Below the pieces are notes generated by a model that was given only the letters and a program-made list of their open reading frames with translations, was not told where the DNA came from and made no database searches. DNA of 9,316 nucleotides from Spirochaeta_B sp964398645 (lineage in GTDB: Bacteria; Spirochaetota; Spirochaetia; DSM-27196; DSM-8902), in NCBI GenBank assembly GCA_964398645.1, contig CAYNNU010000085.1, positions 1 to 9,316 of the forward strand, read 5' to 3'. A program made the position numbers and the translations under genes. Below are positions 1-6,600 of the stretch, piece by piece. Position 1 is the stretch's first letter. The number at the start of each line of letters is the position of its first letter.

Positions 1-21
1 CAGTAAAGTAATGCAATAATT

Positions 22-483
22 ATGAAACGTTCAAATTTAATGAAAGAGCGTATCCGTAGGGTTAACCTCTTGTTCTTGGAGCTCGGATATCATATCGAAG
101 AAGAAGATATTGACTCAGATATCTACACAGCTGGTTTTTCCGGTACCGGATCTTTTGGTGGCGTATTATATATAGACCGTGATTGCCGATTCCTTGAAAT
201 CGCCTTTTCATTCTTTTTTAGCCCTGAACTGTCAACTTTTATTCAAAGCCAGATCCAAACCATACAAGACATCTGTTATGAATTTGGCAGCTATTATGTA
301 ATAAAAGCAGAAGACCCAGATATTGTATTATCAATACATTCTAAACTCTACTATGTCGGACTAAACTACTTTTCGCTGAAAGAAACATTACGCGATCTTT
401 CAGCTACCGTTTCGGCTGTCGAAGAACAAATCGCGATACTATTCGACCCGGACATGGAGGATACATATGATGAATATTCGTAA
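22..483 (+). CDS. small alpha/beta protein of unknown function, possibly YbjN-like fold
   Basis: A 153-residue soluble protein with no signal peptide or membrane segment. I do not recognise it by sequence. The visible pattern is an N-terminal helix (residues about 5-22), two or three beta strands with a Gly-rich turn (about 33-65, including FSGTGSFGG at 39-47), a long helix (68-88), strands near 90-96 and 101-115, and a C-terminal helix (118-141) with an acidic tail. This resembles the YbjN / type III chaperone-like fold, but that is a guess from pattern only. No Shine-Dalgarno precedes ATG 22; the in-frame ATG at 40 (residue 7, MKERIRRVN) is an alternative start and also lacks one. The first 21 bases hold a stop in each plus frame (for example TAA at 4-6), so an upstream gene could end just outside or overlap here. 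Its last 17 bases overlap the ComFB-domain gene, which implies translational coupling and a shared transcript. Confidence 0.8.
   Translation: MKRSNLMKERIRRVNLLFLELGYHIEEEDIDSDIYTAGFSGTGSFGGVLYIDRDCRFLEIAFSFFFSPELSTFIQSQIQTIQDICYEFGSYYVIKAEDPDIVLSIHSKLYYVGLNYFSLKETLRDLSATVSAVEEQIAILFDPDMEDTYDEYS
456..460 (+). promoter_or_regulatory. Shine-Dalgarno for the ComFB-domain gene, inside the upstream gene
   Basis: GGAGG lies 6 nt before ATG 467 and 9 nt before ATG 470, within the coding end of the preceding gene. It supports initiation at one of these two adjacent ATGs and makes the overlap with the upstream gene credible as translational coupling. Confidence 0.75.
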
Positions 484-1162
484 TGTCATGGAAGAAGCAG
501 TGCTGCGCGTTGTGAACGAAGTTGCCCAGGAAGATGGGACACAAAGCCAGCAAAATTACACAACCGGTTCACAATGCTGTACAGATGTCGCCTGTTACGT
601 TCTAAATAGAATAGAGCCCAAATATGTAAGCTCAGCTCGCGGGCAAACCTATGCAGAAATGGATGTGCATCTTAATCCCCAAATTGATGCTGATTTACTT
701 GCTTTGGTCCATGAAGGCTTTCGACGAATCACTTCAATTCAACGCTCATTCTACAATAAACCAAAAGACAAGACAGACAAACAAAGCTTATACAACTTCC
801 ACCTCCCAATTATCAAGGGAAGACTTTTACATGGACTAACTTTTGAACCGATTCAGAACATTTCTATACAATTGATGATCGACGATCAGATTGTTGCAAT
901 GATAGATAGCAACTGGGAAAACCCGTATCCCTTGGCACAACAAACCAATGGACTTTACGCATTCTGGCCACAGCCGATTTCTGCCAAAACGTCACAGGAA
1001 GAAAAAGAGTTTCACTTTGAATTACGAGTTCGATCAGCCGAATATGAGGCCTTACAGCATAGCTTTTTTATTAAAACAATCTCAAAGGAAACAAAACGTG
1101 AAGATCTTGTAAATGCGCAGGATTTTCGTTTGCCTGATATGTATTTAGTGCCAATTGAATAG
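467..1162 (+). CDS. ComFB-domain protein with C-terminal beta-sandwich-like domain
   Basis: A 231-residue cytoplasmic protein in two parts. Residues 1-92 match the ComFB (late competence protein) family: NVMEEAV at 6-12, a cysteine cluster C37, C38, C43, the signature VLNRIEPKYV at 45-54 (family form: ALN-LPP-KYV), then a helix ending near 90. Bacillus ComFB sits in the comF operon. ComFB-domain proteins of cyanobacteria have been reported as cyclic di-nucleotide receptors; this is recalled and not verified. After a Lys-rich linker (94-108), residues 113-231 are beta-rich and unlike ordinary ComFB: IKGRLLHG (116-123), SNWENPYPL (148-156) and TNGLYAFWP (160-168), a turn typical of carboxypeptidase-regulatory or transthyretin-like beta sandwiches. 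The start could be ATG 467 or 470. It overlaps the preceding gene by 17 bp and converges on the DUF503 gene with 2 bp between stops. The ComFB call is solid; the second domain and any ligand are inference. Confidence 0.85.
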   Translation: MMNIRNVMEEAVLRVVNEVAQEDGTQSQQNYTTGSQCCTDVACYVLNRIEPKYVSSARGQTYAEMDVHLNPQIDADLLALVHEGFRRITSIQRSFYNKPKDKTDKQSLYNFHLPIIKGRLLHGLTFEPIQNISIQLMIDDQIVAMIDSNWENPYPLAQQTNGLYAFWPQPISAKTSQEEKEFHFELRVRSAEYEALQHSFFIKTISKETKREDLVNAQDFRLPDMYLVPIE

Positions 1163-1167
1163 TACTA
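1160..1167. other. convergent gene junction in an 8-bp palindrome
   Basis: TAGTACTA is a perfect palindrome containing the TAG stop of the plus-strand ComFB gene (1160-1162) and the TAG stop of the minus-strand DUF503 gene (1165-1167). I see no GC-rich stem with a T-tract here, so the two transcription units have no obvious intrinsic terminator and probably read into each other for some distance. Confidence 0.5.
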
Positions 1168-1455
1168 ATTATATATCTCGCTATAAATTTGAAAATCATG
1201 CAATCTTCCAGGAGCACAAAACTCTAAAAAGTCTAATGCTTTTCTCATAACGGATTCGCCGACTTCCTTATCATTACTCACATAGGCGCAACCAATTTGA
1301 GCAAATTGTAAACTCTGCTGAAGATCGACCTCAGCTGCTGACAAGTGAAATTTTCTTATCAGACGCTGCTTAATAGAATTGAGATCACGGCGTTTATCTT
1401 TAATACTCAAAACCCCGGGAAATTCAACAATTACCTGAAGCATAGACACAACCAT
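1165..1455 (-). CDS. DUF503 (YlxP-like) family protein
   Basis: A small protein of about 96 residues of the DUF503 family. Numbered from the GTG at 1458, the visible signatures are the first strand MLQVIVEFPG (6-15), LSIKDKR at 17-23 (family form SLKDKR), a basic helix to about 36, AEVD (42-45) and the strand IGCAYVSND (55-63), then a C-terminal helix. The family is ferredoxin-like in fold and is often encoded near infB, rbfA and truB, which suggests a ribosome- or RNA-related role, but its activity is not established. I chose ATG 1455 because MVVSMLQV aligns with the usual family start; GTG 1458 and ATG 1443 are alternatives. It is the last gene of the minus-strand operon, starting 5-8 nt after the stop of the voltage-sensor gene; the nearest purine-rich sequence (AAGAGGA) is about 16 nt upstream, so coupling to the preceding gene probably matters. 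Confidence 0.85.
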   Translation of the reverse strand: MVVSMLQVIVEFPGVLSIKDKRRDLNSIKQRLIRKFHLSAAEVDLQQSLQFAQIGCAYVSNDKEVGESVMRKALDFLEFCAPGRLHDFQIYSEIYN

Positions 1456-1463
1456 CACAGCGG

Positions 1464-2591
1464 CTAATCTATATCCTCTTCCTCAAGAGCCATAGTTATA
1501 TCACCAATATCAAGCAATCCCTTTCCAACAGCAACATCGGAAGAGGCTTTCATCGCGAGAAAATCCCGGTTATAGGCAGCTGCAAGCTTAAATATTTCAT
1601 CATTTTTGTACTCTGGTAAAACACGCACCCGCAAATCATACTGCTGTTCAGTCATTCCCCGATACACAACATGAATCGGATCCGTTATTGTATAAGCGAA
1701 ATGCGATCCATACCAAAAGACAACAAATACAAAAACCAGCAATAAAACTACATATATTCGCAAACTATAAAATGCATCGATTGAATGCACTTGACGCAAA
1801 TCAAGGAACAATTCGTGATCTCCAATCTGGACATACTGATAATCGTTCAATGAAAACGCATCAGCATAGAACTCTTCAGCGTACTTTGAATACCGTAAAA
1901 TACCATTATAGCGATATACCAATAATTCAGGCAGTATATCGATCAATACTGATGCATTTTCCTCGACCAGATTACTATCCACCAACATAGCAATCCGCTT
2001 TTCAAATTGCCGTTCAGGCGAATCGATATTTACAAAAATTCCAACAGCAGCCATTCCCATTACTGCAACAGTAGCAACAACAATGATCATAGCTGCAATT
2101 CGAGTTACATGACGCTGCGTCATGACAGCTTCTTTATTTTTTATTTCCGGAATAATTCGTAAAGCCCGCAATAATCTCAGAACCCGAGCCATACGAACAG
2201 CACGAACCAGTTTTAATATGTTAAAGAATCGTCCTCCGCCAGTGAGGGTAACACCCGCGATCATGGCAAGCAAAGCAGGACCCGATGTAAAAACCAACAA
2301 GGGTACTGAGGCCAGGAAATCAATCCAGCCCATTCTGGAAAAGAAATAGCGTTTTGCATCACGGCGAACAAAAGAAGTAAACAAACGGATTAAAAATTCA
2401 ATGGTAAAAAACAAATCAAATACAAAACCACTGACCGTCAGTGCATTTTTAATATTTGCTGACCAATAAAATGCTGTTGCAACTGCTTCCAAAAACATTT
2501 GCACAATAACCAGCAAAATAATCAACGAAAGAAGCGAGCCACCTACAGATCTACCCTTTTTCTGCGCACGAATATTTGCTTCACGATTCAT
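1464..2591 (-). CDS. voltage-sensor domain / HAMP membrane protein without recognisable pore
   Basis: A 375-residue inner-membrane protein. Residues 20-150 look like the S1-S4 voltage sensor of the ion-transport superfamily: S1 (20-41), S2 (54-74, acidic E65 and basic R69), S3 with the conserved pattern GWIDFLASVP (88-97, D91 and P97), and a textbook S4 with a positive residue every third position (K127, R130, R133, R136, R139, R142, R145). A fifth membrane segment (163-187) follows. A pore loop with a selectivity filter would be expected next, but residues 188-277 form a roughly 90-residue, charged, probably extracytoplasmic domain. The last membrane segment (278-301) leads into a HAMP-like region: P305 after the membrane and DEIFKLAAAYN (331-341), matching the DE(I/L)-L-FN end of HAMP. 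Nothing recognisable follows except a short acidic tail. The protein may sense membrane potential or a periplasmic ligand and pass the signal to a separate partner; this is inference. It starts 3 bp after the upstream stop, with GGTGG as a possible ribosome site. Confidence 0.85.
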   Translation of the reverse strand: MNREANIRAQKKGRSVGGSLLSLIILLVIVQMFLEAVATAFYWSANIKNALTVSGFVFDLFFTIEFLIRLFTSFVRRDAKRYFFSRMGWIDFLASVPLLVFTSGPALLAMIAGVTLTGGGRFFNILKLVRAVRMARVLRLLRALRIIPEIKNKEAVMTQRHVTRIAAMIIVVATVAVMGMAAVGIFVNIDSPERQFEKRIAMLVDSNLVEENASVLIDILPELLVYRYNGILRYSKYAEEFYADAFSLNDYQYVQIGDHELFLDLRQVHSIDAFYSLRIYVVLLLVFVFVVFWYGSHFAYTITDPIHVVYRGMTEQQYDLRVRVLPEYKNDEIFKLAAAYNRDFLAMKASSDVAVGKGLLDIGDITMALEEEDID

Positions 2592-2594
2592 TGC

Positions 2595-3521
2595 TCACCA
2601 CCCGTTCTCTGCTGCAATCCGATATAATTCATCGACCATTCGGCCGTCAAATCCAAAAACCTTTGCATTCCGCTGGGCTGTTTTGAACCAGCTTTTATCC
2701 GGAGTATCTGCGCCGCGATCAGCCTTAATAAGAGGATTATAATAACGAGCTCTCTCTGCAAGAATGGCAGCCAGTCGTGCCGTTGCCTCAATATACCTAT
2801 TATCCAAAAAAGACAGGTTTGCATTCACGGCAGCTTGAACAACTGCTTGCGGTAATGCGGGTAATTGTTTTTGCAGTGCTTTGGCGCCCCGCTCTGCAAA
2901 TCCCTGCTGAACAACACCGACAGAGCGCGATGATCCGGTTTCAGTATCTGAAACAAACTGATGAACTGCGGGTTTGAGCAGGGCGGTTACAAGCAAAAGA
3001 TTCTTCAACTCTTCAGCACCAATTCTCAATCGTTGGACCTTTGTAATTTCAAAATGAATATATTCCTGCCGTTCAAAGGCATCATACAAATACCGCTCTA
3101 ACATGCGAAAAAATACAGCCGCATGGCAACCGGTCATACTGCTGCGTGCATTTGGTTTTTTCATGGCAGAGCGAATTTGAGCGTTCATCTGACGCACGAC
3201 AGTTTCACCAGAAACAGTTTTTTGACCCATTAAACCTAAAAATGAAAAGGTGATTTTTCTTCCCAAAAATTGTTCCAACATAGGGAAAAAATCATCATCG
3301 ACTAGTTTTCGTAAAGTTGAAGACAATAAGGGCAGGATTTCCTGCCAAGAGCTACCGGGAAAAAAACCTGGTCTTGTTAAGGTCGCAGCAAGCGTTCGCT
3401 CGTTTGCCGCAAAAAACTGATGGATTTGCTCTTCACGCTGTAAAGGAGTTAGCGCAGAAAGAGCCGGATTGCTTAATAAGCGTTTAACAAATGACTCGGC
3501 AACTGTTTGTTGATCACTCAC
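2595..3521 (-). CDS. helical cytoplasmic protein of unknown function
   Basis: A 308-residue soluble protein with no signal peptide or clear membrane segment; I do not recognise its family. It appears almost wholly alpha-helical. Visible blocks are a Pro/Phe-rich loop TRPGFFPGSSWQEI (49-62), helices at about 63-86, a helical stretch with GCHAAVFFRMLERYLYDAF (131-149), a hydrophobic helix ELKNLLLVTALLKPAVHQF (171-189), an Ala-rich region (207-260), and a distinctive end with NPLIKADRGADTPDKSW (262-278) and DELYRIAAENGW (297-308). The start is GTG 3519-3521; no in-frame ATG lies upstream, and the first in-frame Met is residue 81. The purine-rich GGGGAG is 11 nt upstream, a rather long spacing. 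It is the first gene of the minus-strand operon, 3 bp before the voltage-sensor gene, so a role with that membrane protein is plausible but unproven. Confidence 0.85.
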   Translation of the reverse strand: MSDQQTVAESFVKRLLSNPALSALTPLQREEQIHQFFAANERTLAATLTRPGFFPGSSWQEILPLLSSTLRKLVDDDFFPMLEQFLGRKITFSFLGLMGQKTVSGETVVRQMNAQIRSAMKKPNARSSMTGCHAAVFFRMLERYLYDAFERQEYIHFEITKVQRLRIGAEELKNLLLVTALLKPAVHQFVSDTETGSSRSVGVVQQGFAERGAKALQKQLPALPQAVVQAAVNANLSFLDNRYIEATARLAAILAERARYYNPLIKADRGADTPDKSWFKTAQRNAKVFGFDGRMVDELYRIAAENGW

Positions 3522-3561
3522 TTGGTTACATGCTCCCCTTTATCTACTATACTAATCAGTA
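3522..3561. promoter_or_regulatory. 40-bp divergent promoter gap
   Basis: This gap separates the minus-strand operon from the large plus-strand gene. On the plus strand TATACT (3548-3553) is a good sigma-70 -10 candidate; the transcript would begin at about 3560-3562, at or next to ATG 3562, where no Shine-Dalgarno is visible. On the minus strand TATAGT (complement of 3546-3551) overlaps it and could drive the 308-residue gene. The -35 matches are weak on both strands (for example TTGGTT or TTACAT within 3522-3531). A minus-strand ribosome site GGGGAG lies at 3533-3538. The promoters are inferred from motif and position only. Confidence 0.45.
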
Positions 3562-3642
3562 ATGAAACATAGTACAAGGGGCGACATCCGAACAGTAGCG
3601 GGTTTTTTTCTGCTTCTATTCCTATCCGGGATATCCTATTCA
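3562..3642 (+). other. signal peptide of the SprA-like protein
   Basis: Residues 1-27 have basic residues (K2, R6, R10), a hydrophobic core at 13-24 and a small-residue end S-Y-S before Q28. There is no lipobox cysteine, so cleavage by signal peptidase I is expected. Confidence 0.75.
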
Positions 3643-6600
3643 CAGGAAATACCAGAAATCCCTTGGTCTCGTTTATTAATTCCGGGAATTCTTTTGCCAG
3701 AAGATCCTGCTACGCTCTTTGATTATACAACTGAAGATGCAGAAGTTGACTTTCTCATTTCCGGTAGCTGGAAAACCACAGTAGCACTGGGAGGAGGCTT
3801 CCGCTTACAGCCCGTGTCTTTAGGCCCATCACTTGTTTGGGGAAGCAAACAAAGCCAATTTTCACCATCCCCTTTTGAAAACAACGCTCACCTACTTTCC
3901 AGTATTTGGATCGAACAGCAATATTTCATATCAACAGAAATCATTGATGCAGCGGAAGCCCGTAGTCTTCTTGTTGGGTACCGTGGATCTGAAAATGACA
4001 TCTTACAATCAGCAGTAATTGGATATGGACCGTTTCTGTTTCCAGCATATACCGGCATCAGTGCTGATACAGGATTTGAATCAATTCCAGCTGTAATGGT
4101 TCACCTTCAAGGTGATGAATGGGAAAACCACAGCCGTATTTCAGTCCATCAAGGTGAATGGGAAGACCGCTACTATTCTCAAGCAGGTGAAATTCAAGCT
4201 GAAATTTTTTCTATTTCTGATCCTTTAGAACCATTTGAGTTTGTATTACCGGATTCTGGAATAGACGCTGTAAATTTGGAAATTTGGATTGAAGATTCCA
4301 ATGGCAGCATTCAGGCCAGACCGGAAGATGCCAACTATTCCGGTGACAGCCTGCAATTACGCCCCGCAGTTTCTGGAGTTGATTACACCTATCAATCCAG
4401 TAGCGGAAAGCTTGAATTCTTCTCCAACGAACAGGCTATCTTAGTACGATACAACTCGGGAGCATCGAGCACCGGGGACGCCGGCCTCGGAATAGACAGT
4501 ATTTTTGATATTTTTTCTCAAGGCTGGCCGGAAAATGATTCGACTACAGCTCCAGTAGCTTTTGATTTTACTTGGGGAGGAGCTGATTGGCTTTCTTATT
4601 TAAGCACACTAGGTTTACGCGAAGCACAATTCCGTTTTGAAGTTGATACAGGCGGCGGTTGGGAAGCTGAACATGCCCTCTTACTCCACCGGCCTGGCAG
4701 ATTCAGCCCCTTTGGCCGATATAACCGCTTCGTTTTACCAGGAAGAGTACCTGATGAACAAGAATACCTGCTATCAATCTCGCCTGGTAGCACACCCTTA
4801 CAACTTGAAGCCCAAGGCATCGAAGATACACTCGTTTTGCAATGGCATGGTCAGGATGCAAGATCAGTGTATTGGCGTTACCCCTTGTTCTGGTTTCCAG
4901 ATAGCCTACATGGCCGTTCACATCCCATCCTACCCCAGGTACAACTCTTCCCGCTGGAAAACTCTGGAGAAATCCAAAACATGTCTGAATTTACTCTTCC
5001 AGCAGACACCAGCGAAAACTCACTTCAGGTTTCACGGAATGGCACAACAACCTCCTGGGACTATGATGCAAGCAGTAATACACTACGAGTATTTCCGCCC
5101 CTTCTTCCCGGTGAAACCCTCCATATTCGTTATTTTCGACTAAATGGAGAAAATGACCCTGTTTTACATGCCCGTTCTGGAACCAGAGGAACTATCGGAA
5201 ATTCAATAGACTGGAACATTTCCCAACAGGGAATGTGGGGCTTTTCCCTGCCAAATCAAAGTGAAATTACAAGTTCAGCATCTCTCCCAAGATCCGCCCG
5301 TGTATCCGCTTCTATAGGACAAGAAACCCAATCAATGAGTTGGAATGTCCAAACAAACCTGCGGGTACAATCGATCCAACCAAATGAAAATAACGATTTC
5401 TTAAGCTGGAATGGTGAATACAGCCTTTCCCCCCCAGCTCAAGGTGTACGAATTTCAGCACCGCCTGAACGGATATACACTCGCGATAGCGTACTAACGC
5501 CAATCACTATTTCCGACCTTGGGCATGATACACGAGGTGAATTGCACTACCGTTTAAGCCCCCAACTAAACGGCACAAGCATTAGCTATCAGGACTTTAA
5601 TCAGGAAATTGCACAGATAATAGATCAGGCGTATTCTAGCTCAACCAACGGAAAAGCCGGACCCTATTTGGCATATCCACGCATCAATGGAAGCCCAGCA
5701 AACTCACCCCACATCATCATGGAATACGCCCTACAGCAATCCAGCCATTGGGTCGGATCCGAAGTCCGATCAGCAAGAATAAGTGATTTTAGAGATGCTG
5801 ACAGCTTGAACATTCCGATTTACTGGCGTTCATTAGAAACCGGAAGCCCGGATGTGCAGATTATCATACAACTAGGGTCCTTCTCTGAAGATGCCGACGA
5901 CGACAACGCTATTGATTCAAGCCCCAACGGCATCCCCTTCACAACAGATGATGGACGCCAATTATTCACCTCCTACCACGGCGCATTAGCAAATATTGCA
6001 GCCGGCTATTTTGATATCTCAGAAGATTGGGATAACAACGGAGAACTCTCTACAGGTTCAAGACCGGAAGATGTATACCGCGATTTAAGCATAAACATCA
6101 CTGATCAATTAAGCGATGGAAACTGGACTGATGTGAATATAGATTTTTCTGAACTACCGGTTAGCGCCCGCCAGCAACTTGATCAAGCTGATACAATGCG
6201 GGTATTTGTGCTCATGGCACAGCCAAGCGGTAACACAAGCCAGGGCATCCTATGTGTTGGAGATATCTCTTGGCACGAGAATTCAATTACCAGTTTAGAA
6301 AGCACAAACAATGACGCTAGTCTTTCCTACAATTCTACTTCAATTGAACTGACAGCAAGCGAAACGGTGGACATCAGTGGACCTATACGCGCTACGGGCA
6401 GCGAATACGCCGCCCAAGTAGTATTTCCCCTACGGGGAGACAGTGAGATTGGCGCAGCAACAGTAAATGGAACAATTTTTTTGTATTCAGAAAGTGGACA
6501 GGAAATCTATGAAACATTTAGCTTGCTACCGAATCAGGAAAAGAACATACATATTTCTCTAGATCAATTGGATTCTGCACTTGTTTCCTATCATATTCAA

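Noticed and set aside
1464..2591. Ordinary voltage-gated potassium or sodium channel
   Set aside because: The S4 is typical, but no TVGYG-like or sodium-channel filter is visible between the last two membrane segments, and the protein ends in HAMP-like sequence.
2588..2824. A 78-codon minus-strand open frame across the junction of the helical and voltage-sensor genes
   Set aside because: It overlaps the end of the well-supported 308-residue gene in another frame and has no independent support.
4637..5143. A 168-codon plus-strand open frame inside the SprA-like gene
   Set aside because: It lies wholly within the large gene in another frame, has no ribosome site and its translation shows no domain-like pattern; the large frame has the signal peptide and coherent beta pattern.
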